From NCBI GenBank assembly GCA_049699975.1, contig JBNAWB010000014.1, positions 1 to 33,088 of the forward strand: a DNA stretch of 33,088 nucleotides, written 5' to 3'. Made by a program: the position numbers and the translations under genes. Below, one piece after another: positions 8,130 through 15,663 of this stretch (within the stretch, counting starts at the first letter, position 1; every line of letters begins with the position of its first letter). This DNA comes from CAZAGD01 sp049699975. GTDB lineage: Bacteria > Desulfobacterota > SM23-61. The notes beneath the pieces are model-generated. The model was not told where the DNA came from. It did not search any database and saw only the letters and a list, made by a program, of their open reading frames with translations.

Positions 8130-8244
8130 GGAGCGGAGTTAAGGTTATCCAAGAGCAATTTAAATACGGTTCTTCTCTCTTCAATAATTTAAGCAGAATT
8201 AAAATTAGAAAACATAGAAAATTTTTCAAATAGGGGGAATAACC

Positions 8245-9087
8245 ATGGCTAAAGCATATAGTCGCGAGGAAGTCCGCCAAAGATTAGAAGCAGAAATAAA
8301 GCAGAACCGGCCAATTGTGGCCGCGGGAGCAGGAGTTGGGCTTTCCGCGAAATTCGCGGAAGCCGGCGGGGCAGATTTAATCATTATTTATAATTCTGGT
8401 CTCTACCGCATGGATGGCCTTCCTTCCATTGCCGGTTACATGCCTTTTGGGGATGCTAACGCTATAGTTTTGGAAATGGGTTTGCGTCATGTCCTGCCCA
8501 TCGTTCAAAAAGCGCCAGTTATCGCCGGTGTCTGTGCTTACGATTTAACGCGAGATATGAAGGTTTTTTTAAAAGAGTTGTTGAAAGCAGGTTTCTCCGG
8601 CATTATTAATTTTCCTACTGTAGGTAGAATTGATGGTGAATTCCGCCAGAGCATGGAAGATTTGGGCATGAGCTATTGCCGAGAAGCAGAAGTGATTAAT
8701 ATAGCTGGGTCCATGGGGCTATTTACTTTGGCCTATGTTTTTACCCCTGAAGAAGCCAAATTAATGGCCCAAAATGATGTTGATGCCGTAGTCGCCCATA
8801 TGAAGACCACCACGGGAGGAAAAGTTGGAGCTAAAAGGGCGCTGAGCTTAACAGAGGCTGCTGAAAAATGTTCAGCTATTTTCGCCGCAGCTCTCTCCGT
8901 AAAGAAAGATATAATTTGCCTGGCCCATGGCGGTCCCATAGAAGGCCCGGAAGCAACGGAATATATCTACCGACATACGCAGGCCGTAGGATTTGTGGGC
9001 GCTTCTTCTATCGAACGAATCCCAGTGGAAAAGGCTATTCAGCAAACCACAGAAATGTTTAAAGCTCAAAAATTAGGCCTCAAATAG
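8245..9087 (+). CDS. TIM-barrel 'phosphoenolpyruvate hydrolase family' protein (PF09370-type)
   Basis: A 280-residue cytosolic protein predicted to be a single TIM barrel. Visible family features are V-A-A-G-A-G-V-G near residue 25-32, A-D-L-I-I-I-Y-N-S-G, the G-Y-M-P-F-G-D-A-N segment, G-V-C-A-Y-D, I-N-F-P-T-V-G near 120, and the C-terminal L-A-H-G-G-P-I. AGGGGGA at 8232-8238 fixes the start. The family is annotated as PEP hydrolase or signal-transduction TIM barrel, but the reaction is poorly established. The next gene starts 9 bases later and encodes a UPF0261/Tm-1-like protein. In plants these two domains are fused in the viral resistance protein Tm-1, so the two gene products probably act together. 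Confidence 0.88.
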   Translation: MAKAYSREEVRQRLEAEIKQNRPIVAAGAGVGLSAKFAEAGGADLIIIYNSGLYRMDGLPSIAGYMPFGDANAIVLEMGLRHVLPIVQKAPVIAGVCAYDLTRDMKVFLKELLKAGFSGIINFPTVGRIDGEFRQSMEDLGMSYCREAEVINIAGSMGLFTLAYVFTPEEAKLMAQNDVDAVVAHMKTTTGGKVGAKRALSLTEAAEKCSAIFAAALSVKKDIICLAHGGPIEGPEATEYIYRHTQAVGFVGASSIERIPVEKAIQQTTEMFKAQKLGLK

Positions 9088-9096
9088 CCAAAACCT

Positions 9097-10308
9097 ATGC
9101 CAAAGTCCATTCTCATTGTGGGCACTTTTGATACCAAGGGCGAAGAATTGAATTTTGTTAGGGAGCAGATTATCGCTAAAGGATTCCCGACAATTACCCT
9201 TGATGCGGGAATTCTGCAGCCTTCCCCTCCTTCCGTGACCATTTCTAACGAAGAAGTGGCGGCCGCTGGCGGAGAAGCTTTGAGCGAACTGATCCGTATG
9301 AAAGATCGGGGTCATGCTGTAGAAATTATGGCCAAAGGAGCTGCCCAGCTGGCCAAGGAACTTTATGAGCAAGGAGAAATATTAGGAATAATTTCTCTGG
9401 GTGGCGGGTCAGGAACCGTTATTGGTACTAAGGCAATGAGAAGTTTGCCTGTAGGAGTTCCTAAACTCATGGTTTCTTCCATGGCGTCGGGAAATACCCG
9501 ACCTTATGTAGGAACTACGGATATTACCATGATGTTCTCGGTAGTGGACATTTCAGGGCTTAACCGGATCAGCCGGAAAATCTTTCGAAATGCTGCTTTA
9601 GCTATCTGTGGTATGGTCGAGGGGGAACATGAAGAAAAAATCCCTGAGCGTCCTTTAATCGCCGCTACTATGTTCGGGGTAACCACTCCTTGCGTAACCG
9701 AAGCCCAGCGCATCCTGGAAGAGGAGGGATATGAAGTTTTAGTGTTCCACGCCAATGGTTCGGGCGGAATGGCTATGGAGCAATTGATTGGGGAAGGCCA
9801 AATCCAAGCTGTGCTCGACATAACCACTACGGAATTAGCTGATGAATTATGCGGAGGCAAATGCAGCGCCGGCCCGCATCGCTTAGAAAAAGCTGGGGAA
9901 ATGGGCATCCCTCAGGTTGTAGTTCCTGGAGCCATGGATATGGTCAATTATTTTCCTGATGCTATTCCGCCTCAATTCCGCCATCGGCTTTTTTACGTTC
10001 ACAACCCAGCTACAACTTTGATGCGGACCAATGCGGATGAAAATCGGCAGTTGGGAAAAATCATGGCTCAGAAGCTTGCTCAGGCTAAGGGACCAGTAGT
10101 AGTATACATACCCTTGGGAGGCTTTTCGGCTATTGATGCCCCTGGGCAACCTTTTTACTTTCCGCAAGCCAATCGCGCTTTCATAGAAACATTGAAAATG
10201 AATCTTCCTCCTCATATAACTGTCGTGGAAACGGAGTGGCATATAAACGATCCGGCCTTCGCTCGCGAAATTGCCCAAGTACTTTTGAGATTCATTAAAA
10301 AGTCTTGA
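9097..10308 (+). CDS. UPF0261 / Tm-1-like ATP-binding domain protein
   Basis: A 403-residue cytosolic protein of the UPF0261 family. The N-terminal motif V-G-T-F-D-T-K-G-E-E (about residues 8-17), the glycine loop S-L-G-G-G-S-G-T near 107-114, and K-C-S-A-G-P-H-R-L in the second half are family signatures. It corresponds to the N-terminal half of plant Tm-1, which is the part that inhibits tobamovirus replication and contains the ATP-binding region. It is translationally close to the preceding TIM-barrel gene (9-base gap), so the pair is one operon. Length is normal for the bacterial family. The enzymatic role in bacteria is unknown. Confidence 0.9.
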   Translation: MPKSILIVGTFDTKGEELNFVREQIIAKGFPTITLDAGILQPSPPSVTISNEEVAAAGGEALSELIRMKDRGHAVEIMAKGAAQLAKELYEQGEILGIISLGGGSGTVIGTKAMRSLPVGVPKLMVSSMASGNTRPYVGTTDITMMFSVVDISGLNRISRKIFRNAALAICGMVEGEHEEKIPERPLIAATMFGVTTPCVTEAQRILEEEGYEVLVFHANGSGGMAMEQLIGEGQIQAVLDITTTELADELCGGKCSAGPHRLEKAGEMGIPQVVVPGAMDMVNYFPDAIPPQFRHRLFYVHNPATTLMRTNADENRQLGKIMAQKLAQAKGPVVVYIPLGGFSAIDAPGQPFYFPQANRAFIETLKMNLPPHITVVETEWHINDPAFAREIAQVLLRFIKKS

Positions 10309-10459
10309 AGCTATACAGAACTAATAAATGTCCAAATTATACTGCCCTTGAATAAGAAGGGGGAAAAAGATCTATCCCGCTCAATAAAATGTCGTAAAAA
10401 ATTTGGGAATATATTAGCCAATTTTATTAATGAGAGCATTAAATAAATGACATCTGCTG

Positions 10460-10573
10460 TTCTTAACCCCTCACCTCGGTACGAGTCGATTCCGACCTAA
10501 CCCTCTCCCCACGCCTGGGGAGAGGGGAGGGTGAGGGGAATAATTGTAAATATTTAATTGCTCCGAGTAATAA
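10460..10573. repeat. Long foldback repeat, family A, copy 1 (with 21-nt insert)
   Basis: Starts TTCTTAACCCCTCAC and ends near GCTCCGAGTAATAA. Its pyrimidine arm (CCCTCTCCCC) faces a purine arm (GGGGAGAGGGG), forming a long imperfect hairpin. It matches copy 2 at 18321-18413 almost base for base, except that this copy has an extra 21 bases (10475-10495, bounded by TCGG and CCGA) inside the left arm. Similar CCCTCACCCTAACCCTCTCC hairpins are widespread REP/MITE-like elements in bacteria. Confidence 0.85.
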
Positions 10574-10631
10574 AAAGTATTTATCTCCAAAACATTGACC
10601 TTTAAGTAAGAGGTGTTTAATAATTAAAGAT

Positions 10632-10690
10632 GTAAGGCAAGGGTTTATCCTTTGCCTAAATGCGCCAACCCTAAAGGGTTTCCCTGCGTA
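10632..10690. repeat. Short hairpin repeat, family B, copy 1 (diverged)
   Basis: Begins GTAAGGCAAGGG and ends CCCTGCGTAC, and contains CAACCCTAAAGGG in the middle. It aligns through its whole length with 32993-33048, which has a cleaner GTAGGGCAAG / CTTGCCCTAC stem. Lies 60 bases before the DUF438 gene, so it is probably within that gene's upstream region. Confidence 0.65.
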
Positions 10691-10750
10691 CATTTACTTA
10701 TGCCCTATGTTATAATTCGGCATAATTTTTGAAAATATGAGGAGGAGAAA

Positions 10751-11977
10751 ATGGCCGAAGCTCTCGCTCAAGAGAAAAGAAAAGAAATCATGAAAGATAT
10801 AATCCGCAAATTGCACGAAGGAATGAGTGCTGAAGAAGCTAAAGAAAGGTTTGAAAAAGAAGTCGGCAGCGTAACTTCAGCGGAGATAGCCGAGATAGAA
10901 CAAGCACTGATGAATGAAGGAGTCCCTCCAGAAGAGATAAAAAAATTCTGCAACGTGCATGCCTTGATCTTTGAATCAGCTTTGGAAAAAGCGGTTACTA
11001 AAGAGGAATCACCAGCCCACCCGCTTTATCTCATGAAGCTTGATAATAGAGAGATAGAGAAAATTACGGCTGCCCTTAAAGATTTAATTTCCCAAAGGAA
11101 GAATTACGAGGCAGGTCAATTTAAACAAAAAGCTGCTGGCTTGCTGGCTAAGCTAAAAAATTTAGATCTTCATTATACCTGGAAAGAACAAATCCTTTTC
11201 CCTTACTTGGAAAAGTATGCCTTCTTTGGTCCTTCAAAAGTAATGTGGGGGAAAGACGATGAGATTAGAGAGATGCTGAATAAGGCCATTTCGGCTAATG
11301 AATTATCAAATACCGAAATAGATATAGAAAATTTGATTAATAATAATTTGCAGCCCTTAATCTCCGAAGTTGATGGAATGATATTTAAGGAAGAAAAAAT
11401 TCTTTTTCCCACTTCCATGGAAAAATTAAGTATCCAAGATTGGGTGGAAATTTTAAAAGAATCAGAAAAGATCGGCTTTGGTTTCATTGAAAAACCAAAG
11501 GAAACCCAAGCTCTTATAGCTGAATTACAGCAAGCAGTAATAGAAGAGCCAAGGGCTAAAGAGAGATATATTTCTTTTCCCACGGGCGAACTTAATCTTG
11601 ATGAGTTAATGGGTATTTGGAGAACCTTGCCTGTAGATATAACTTTTATTGATAAAGATGATACGGTAAAATTTTTCTCGGAAGGGCCCAGCAGAATTTT
11701 TTTGAGAACTAAATCCATTATTGGCCGCAAAGTGCAAAATTGTCATCCCCCTAAAAGTGTCCATGTGGTGGAGAATATTTTAAAGTCTTTTAAAGAGGGA
11801 CGCAGAAATAATGTGGATTTTTGGATCAATTACCGAGGGAAATATGTTTATATCAGATACTTCGCTGTCCGCGATCAACAGGGTAAATATTTAGGGACTT
11901 TGGAAGTTTCTCAAGATATCTCGGCCATAAAAAAGATAGAGGGAGAAAAACGGCTATTAGATGAAGAAGAAGAATAA
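10751..11977 (+). CDS. DUF438 protein with hemerythrin-like and PAS domains
   Basis: A 408-residue cytosolic protein. Residues 1-85 are a DUF438 domain (L-H-E-G-M-S-A-E-E-A-K near 22-32, then A-E-I-E-Q-A-L and C-N-V-H-A). Residues 90-235 form a hemerythrin-like four-helix bundle with H-P-L-Y-L, L-H-Y-T-W-K-E-Q-I-L-F-P, M-W-G-K-D-D-E-I-R and F-K-E-E-K-I-L-F-P, which probably holds a di-iron site. Residues 280-395 are a PAS domain (P-V-D-I-T-F-I-D-K-D-D, ending G-T-L-E-V-S-Q-D-I-S). The architecture is the usual one for the family and suggests sensing of oxygen, NO or redox state, with the output unknown. GAGGAGG lies just before the ATG. Confidence 0.92.
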   Translation: MAEALAQEKRKEIMKDIIRKLHEGMSAEEAKERFEKEVGSVTSAEIAEIEQALMNEGVPPEEIKKFCNVHALIFESALEKAVTKEESPAHPLYLMKLDNREIEKITAALKDLISQRKNYEAGQFKQKAAGLLAKLKNLDLHYTWKEQILFPYLEKYAFFGPSKVMWGKDDEIREMLNKAISANELSNTEIDIENLINNNLQPLISEVDGMIFKEEKILFPTSMEKLSIQDWVEILKESEKIGFGFIEKPKETQALIAELQQAVIEEPRAKERYISFPTGELNLDELMGIWRTLPVDITFIDKDDTVKFFSEGPSRIFLRTKSIIGRKVQNCHPPKSVHVVENILKSFKEGRRNNVDFWINYRGKYVYIRYFAVRDQQGKYLGTLEVSQDISAIKKIEGEKRLLDEEEE

Positions 11978-12071
11978 GAACTAATGAATCCTCTCCCTTA
12001 ACCTCTCCTCAATAAGGTTTCGTCTCCATTGTAGAAGGGGAGAAGGGGTCAAGTCTGCTCTTGACTCATGT
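11978..12071. repeat. Degenerate pyrimidine/purine hairpin repeat downstream of the DUF438 gene
   Basis: Contains CCTCTCCCTTAACCTCTCCTC (11990-12010) opposite GAAGGGGAGAAGGGG (12034-12048), a looser version of the family A hairpin, followed by a GTCAAG / CTTGAC inverted repeat at 12048-12053 and 12060-12065. It separates the DUF438 gene from the HepT remnant and may mark the break point that removed the end of hepT. Confidence 0.45.
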
Positions 12072-12320
12072 TTATATAAAGCATTCCCCATATTCTTCAG
12101 GAAACCTGTCAGCAAGCCTGACCACTATATGGTGGCATATATCTATTACAGCCTGAATAGCTACGATGATGCTCTATTTGATGGCATTCAAGATTGTTTT
12201 GTTAGGATGGATTTCTTCCTCTGGTAGACTAGCATATTCGGTAAGACTATTTAGCGCTCTTCTTATCTCTTCAGAAAGGGCCTTAAGACGCTCAACATTC
12301 AGTTCTTTGGGTTTACTCAT
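12072..12320 (-). pseudogene. HepT-like (DUF86/HEPN) toxin remnant
   Basis: Reading the minus strand from ATG at 12320 gives MSKPKELNVERLKALSEEI and, after a TAG at codon 49 (12174-12176), continues in the same frame as SIIVAIQAVIDICHHIVV to a stop at 12072-12074. The pattern A-I-Q-x-V-I-D-I-C-H-H-I is typical of HepT-type HEPN ribonuclease toxins. Only 83 codons remain where about 130-145 are usual, and the R-x4-6-H catalytic motif that should follow is missing. With the internal stop and lost C-terminus the gene cannot make active toxin. The start overlaps the stop of the MntA remnant by ATGA, the usual coupling in these pairs. Confidence 0.72.
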
Positions 12321-12535
12321 GTTGTTACTAAATCTAAGAGTATTTGTTTTCTCTTTGGCAGAAGATCAAAATATAATTTCCAGGTATTTTCGAGAAAGTC
12401 GCACCTCAGCTCCTCATTTTTTGAAAAGAAGAGTATCCCTTTCGTTGTGTAATACTTCAAGCCCACTGGTGCATAGTTGATAACCCGGACATCAAGACAA
12501 TTAACTCTGGTTTCTAGCTCACCTTGGGCAGAAAT
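12317..12535 (-). pseudogene. MntA-like antitoxin (minimal nucleotidyltransferase) remnant, C-terminal part
   Basis: On the minus strand the 72 residues before the HepT start read I-S-A-Q-G-E-L-E-T-R-V, then D-V-R-V-I-N-Y-A-P-V-G-L-K-Y and K-G-I-L-F-F-S-K-N-E-E-L-R, ending D-L-V-T-T. This is the C-terminal pattern of MNT-domain antitoxins (a beta strand, A-P-x-x-L-K-Y, then G-x-L-L-F). The N-terminal catalytic part (GSxARG and the DxD) is absent: an in-frame TAA sits at 12536-12538 and the sequence beyond does not continue the family. Together with HepT this is a decayed toxin-antitoxin operon next to the DUF4143 ATPase gene. Confidence 0.6.
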
Positions 12536-12634
12536 TTACTTCTCCCTTATGGAAAGAGGTGTAGGAAGAGATTTATTTCTCCTCAAATAAGAGCCGGGAA
12601 AGATTATAGGACGCAATGGGCAGCGATCATTAGC

Positions 12635-13834
12635 TTATTTCCGCTGATGAGCAGCTTTTCTTGAAGGAGAAACGCTCACTTCTCTCTTTAATATTTTATC
12701 TACCAGGGAAGGAACAGAGTTTTCCGGCAGGACTGCACATTTATCACTCAAAGGATATTCTTCTTTGCCTGGATAGATAACCCAAAGATATTCCAGTTTC
12801 AGGTCTTGAATGGCCACAGACATGGATTTTGTATATCCAGGAGCATCGGAGTACTTAAATTCAAACCCATATCGCTTCCCGCCGATCCGCACCAGCAAAT
12901 CTAATTCAGCTCCAGAATGAGTAGCCCAGAAATAAGCATCGCGGCACTCCAACATAGTCAGCAATTGCTCAAGAGCAAATCCTTCCCAGGAAGTCCCCAG
13001 CTTGGGGTGCCCTTGAATATCAAGTAGGGTGGGTAATTGAAGCAGGGCATGGAGAATGCCACTGTCCCGAATATATACCTTTGGTGATTTTACCTGCCTT
13101 TTGCTTATATTTTCGAACCAAGGAGGTAAAATCCGAACCATATAGGCCCCGGCCAGAATGTCAAGATACCGCCGAGCTGTATTCTCTGAAGTTCCTAAAG
13201 ATCTGGCAAATTCGGCAGCATTCCAAATTTGTCCATGATAGTGGGCAATCATGGTCCAGAATCGTCTTAACGTTTCAGCAGGGATTGTGATTCCAAACTG
13301 GGGAATATCTCTTTCGAGAAAAGTTCGGATGAAATCTTCTCTCCAAGTCATGCTGGCATAGTCATCAATAGCCAAGAACGACCTGGGAAATCCCCCCCTA
13401 ACCCACAGAAGTTTATGATTCTCAGAGCCTACTTCTCTCAAGTCGAAACCAGATAGATCAACAAATCCTACCCGACCAGCCAAGGACTCGGACACACCTT
13501 TAATTAAATGCGGAGAAGCAGATCCCAAGATAAGAAATTTACTTTCTTTCTTTGGCCGATCTACTAAAACCCTTAAAATTTCAAAGAGTGATGGCTGTCG
13601 CTGAATTTCATCGATGATTACTAAACCAGACAGATCTTCCAATACCTTTATTGGAACAGAAAGACGACGAACATCAACTGGATTTTCAAGATCGAAATAA
13701 ACCGAAGGTTGGCTCCCAGCAATCATCCGCGCCAGCGTAGTTTTACCACATTGCCGGGGTCCTAAGAGGGCAACAATGGGATGCACGCGGAAAGCATTAA
13801 AAATGCGGTTAGCCGCCTGAGGTCTCGGAATCAT
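12635..13834 (-). CDS. AAA-like ATPase with DUF4143 C-terminal domain
   Basis: A 399-residue cytosolic protein. Walker A is G-P-R-Q-C-G-K-T-T at residues 25-33 and Walker B V-I-I-D-E-I-Q near 92-98, followed by an L-G-S-A-S sensor-like segment. The C-terminal half is DUF4143: a winged-helix-like part (A-A-E-F-A-R-S-L-G-T-S-E-N-T-A-R-R-Y) and a PD-(D/E)XK-like core (A-E-L-D-L-L-V, then G-F-E-F-K). This family is very common in bacteria and archaea, behaves as a mobile accessory gene, and its function is unknown. It lies in a minus-strand patch with the dead toxin-antitoxin genes, consistent with an acquired segment. An ATAGGAAT site precedes the ATG. Confidence 0.9.
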   Translation of the reverse strand: MIPRPQAANRIFNAFRVHPIVALLGPRQCGKTTLARMIAGSQPSVYFDLENPVDVRRLSVPIKVLEDLSGLVIIDEIQRQPSLFEILRVLVDRPKKESKFLILGSASPHLIKGVSESLAGRVGFVDLSGFDLREVGSENHKLLWVRGGFPRSFLAIDDYASMTWREDFIRTFLERDIPQFGITIPAETLRRFWTMIAHYHGQIWNAAEFARSLGTSENTARRYLDILAGAYMVRILPPWFENISKRQVKSPKVYIRDSGILHALLQLPTLLDIQGHPKLGTSWEGFALEQLLTMLECRDAYFWATHSGAELDLLVRIGGKRYGFEFKYSDAPGYTKSMSVAIQDLKLEYLWVIYPGKEEYPLSDKCAVLPENSVPSLVDKILKREVSVSPSRKAAHQRK

Positions 13835-14017
13835 ATTCCTATAATATCATTGAAAATCTTAAAATCAAGTGAGGATTTTCAATATATAAAATTTTTTATG
13901 CTCTCCAAGAAAATGATATTAAGGGATAACACCCATAAGATGAGAGAGATAAGCAAATGGAGGATGAACAAAAAGGAATTTCTTTTCTCCCAATTACCCG
14001 AAATAATAAAAAGCTTT

Positions 14018-14773
14018 TTAGGCAACCATCTTTTGTTTTTTGAGAATCTCCCCTCTAGTGCTGATGATGATTTGCTCTAAAGGAATTTTTTTACCCGAAA
14101 GTTCTACGCCCTTGCGCACGATCATGGGTAGCCCTTGGCAACAAGGAACTTCCATAGTAACCACCGTGAGAGACTTTATTCCGGCAGTATTAAAAATATC
14201 CGTAAACTTTTGTACATAATCATGCGCATCGTCAAATTTGGGACACCCCACCATAACTACTTTACCAGAAATAAAATCTCTATGGAAATTGGGATAGGCA
14301 AGGGGGGTGCAGTCGGCAGCCACTAAAAGATCAGCCCCTTTCAAGAAAGGAGCCGTGGGCGGCACTAAGCGAATCTGCACCGGCCAATGTGTAAGGGCAG
14401 ATTTTTGTTGGGCTAAATAAGCTGGTTGATTTGCTTCTGCACATGTTGGTGAAGGAGCAAAGCTTTGTATTTGGGAAGAAGGACATCCGCAGGCCATAGT
14501 CAATGGTTCTGGTGATAATGAAGCAGCTTTAGTATGGAGATATTCTTCCACAGCTTTTTCATCAAAATCTTCTGCCTCCCTTTCGATAATATGGAGGGCA
14601 TCTTGCGGGCATTCGCCCAAGCAAGCTCCCAGACCATCACAGAATTTTTCAGCTACCAGTCGGGCCTTACCATCTATGATCTGCAAAGCCCCTTCGGCAC
14701 AAGAAGGTACACACAGGCCACAGCCATTGCATTTTTCTTCATCAATTTGAATAATTTTTCTTATTATTTTCAT
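14018..14773 (-). CDS. Two-cluster 4Fe-4S ferredoxin-like protein
   Basis: A 251-residue cytosolic protein. Residues 15-25 hold C-N-G-C-G-L-C-V-P-S-C and residues 45-55 C-D-G-L-G-A-C-L-G-E-C, the paired 4Fe-4S motifs of a ferredoxin domain. The second has the spaced CDGxGxCxxxC form. A C-terminal domain of about 150 residues follows with several conserved cysteines (A-C-G-C-P, A-D-C-T-P-L-A-Y, G-C-P-K-F-D-D, V-P-C-C-Q-G), probably another metal or thiol site. This architecture is often found beside hybrid cluster protein genes; no hcp is visible here. AAGGAG precedes the ATG. It is 65 bases downstream of the HD gene on the same strand, so probably one transcription unit. Confidence 0.88.
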   Translation of the reverse strand: MKIIRKIIQIDEEKCNGCGLCVPSCAEGALQIIDGKARLVAEKFCDGLGACLGECPQDALHIIEREAEDFDEKAVEEYLHTKAASLSPEPLTMACGCPSSQIQSFAPSPTCAEANQPAYLAQQKSALTHWPVQIRLVPPTAPFLKGADLLVAADCTPLAYPNFHRDFISGKVVMVGCPKFDDAHDYVQKFTDIFNTAGIKSLTVVTMEVPCCQGLPMIVRKGVELSGKKIPLEQIIISTRGEILKKQKMVA

Positions 14774-14838
14774 GTTTTTCTCCTTTTTATTTTTTGGCGA
14801 CTAAAAATTTAACCCCCTTCCCCCTTTAGGAAAAGGGA

Positions 14839-15576
14839 TTAGGCAGGTTCGCTTAAAAAAATTTTTTGGGCCAATTTCCGGCCGCTCTCCGTAAGAAAAT
14901 TCTTGGCTATTATGCTCGCTATTTTTTCGGGTGGTAGTTTATTCTCCGCTTTACTTTCTTCCAAATTGACAATCATATCAGCGTCATATAGGACCTTAAA
15001 GTTAGTGGTCTCCTCGGCACGGGGATGATGATGATGACCGATGATGTCGCAGACTTCAGCAATTAACTCCGGAGCAGCGCCCAGGTTGGATAATATCTCC
15101 CGGGCTATTGGAGGTCCTAATTCTTCCTGATACTTTCCCTCTGTACTATGATATTTTGCTTCCGCCTCCTTAATGCCGATATCATGCAGGTAAGCTGCCG
15201 AGAGAACTATAGCCGGATCTCCTTTTTCTTCTCTTCCTATTTGTTCAGCATAACGAGCCACCTTGGTAGCATGCCCAATTCTTTTGAAATCTTTTTGGAA
15301 AAATTTCTTCATCTCAATAGCCACCCGATCCTTGAGGAGCTCTTGCCGTTGAGCTAATAATTCGGGAGGAAGATCGCCTAAGCATTGCTCGGCATATTTA
15401 CAATAAGCCGCACAGCCAAAATCCATGCGCGGATTAACTGCTTTATGTCCACATTTTTTACAGCGGCGGGTGGGTTCATCTTTAAAAAATTCCAGGGGAC
15501 TCCCACATTTTGGACAAGGGACTTCAAAAATGGCCTCAGGTTTCCAATAGCGGCTATCTTGTCCTGGACACCTCAT
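14839..15576 (-). CDS. HD-domain phosphohydrolase with N-terminal zinc ribbon
   Basis: A 245-residue cytosolic protein. The N-terminus has a rubredoxin-like zinc ribbon (C-P-K-C-G and C-K-K-C-G) and more cysteines (F-G-C-A-A-Y-C-K-Y-A-E-Q-C) that could bind a further metal or cluster. The HD domain begins about residue 95: G-H-A-T-K-V-A-R-Y-A-E, then A-A-Y-L-H-D-I-G, G-H-H-H-H, and Y-D-A-D-M, all the metal ligands of an HD hydrolase. The substrate is unknown. An FNR-type palindrome lies 74 bases before the start. The neighbours suggest regulation by redox or nitrosative state. Confidence 0.9.
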   Translation of the reverse strand: MRCPGQDSRYWKPEAIFEVPCPKCGSPLEFFKDEPTRRCKKCGHKAVNPRMDFGCAAYCKYAEQCLGDLPPELLAQRQELLKDRVAIEMKKFFQKDFKRIGHATKVARYAEQIGREEKGDPAIVLSAAYLHDIGIKEAEAKYHSTEGKYQEELGPPIAREILSNLGAAPELIAEVCDIIGHHHHPRAEETTNFKVLYDADMIVNLEESKAENKLPPEKIASIIAKNFLTESGRKLAQKIFLSEPA

Positions 15577-15649
15577 CTTTCCCTCCTTTGCTGGTCGCTA
15601 AAAGCAAGTTTTACTATCTATTTTATATACCAGGGGCGTCATTAATTCC

Positions 15650-15663
15650 TTGACTAAAATCAA
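15650..15663. promoter_or_regulatory. FNR-type operator upstream of the HD-domain gene
   Basis: TTGACTAAAATCAA is a TTGAC-N4-ATCAA palindrome, one base off the canonical FNR box TTGAT-N4-ATCAA. It sits upstream of the minus-strand HD gene and overlaps the last codons of the siroheme gene. The CRP/FNR-type regulator at 16580 carries an FNR-like recognition helix, so it is the natural candidate to bind here. Confidence 0.6.

Larger units (their letters stand above)
10309..10750. other. 442-base intergenic region with two different repeat units
   Basis: No credible gene is seen here. The stretch holds the long G/C-rich hairpin repeat (10460-10573) and the shorter GGCAAGGG-type hairpin repeat (10632-10690), listed separately, then an A/T-rich leader (TATGTTATAATTC near 10704-10716 contains a -10-like TATAAT) and a GAGGAGG ribosome site before the next gene. 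Confidence 0.7.

Noticed and set aside
10321..10380. CCCTT / AAGGG hairpin after the UPF0261 gene as a terminator
   Set aside because: Stem of only five pairs and no T tract follows.
10463..10693. Minus-strand frame across the repeats
   Set aside because: It translates the family A and B hairpin repeats and has no other support.
12048..12065. GTCAAG / CTTGAC inverted repeat as an FNR-type operator
   Set aside because: The half-sites are inverted relative to the FNR box and it lies within a repeat downstream of genes.
12166..12480. Plus-strand reading frame of 104 codons
   Set aside because: Its composition is unlike a gene; the opposite strand holds the recognisable MntA/HepT remnants, so it is a shadow.
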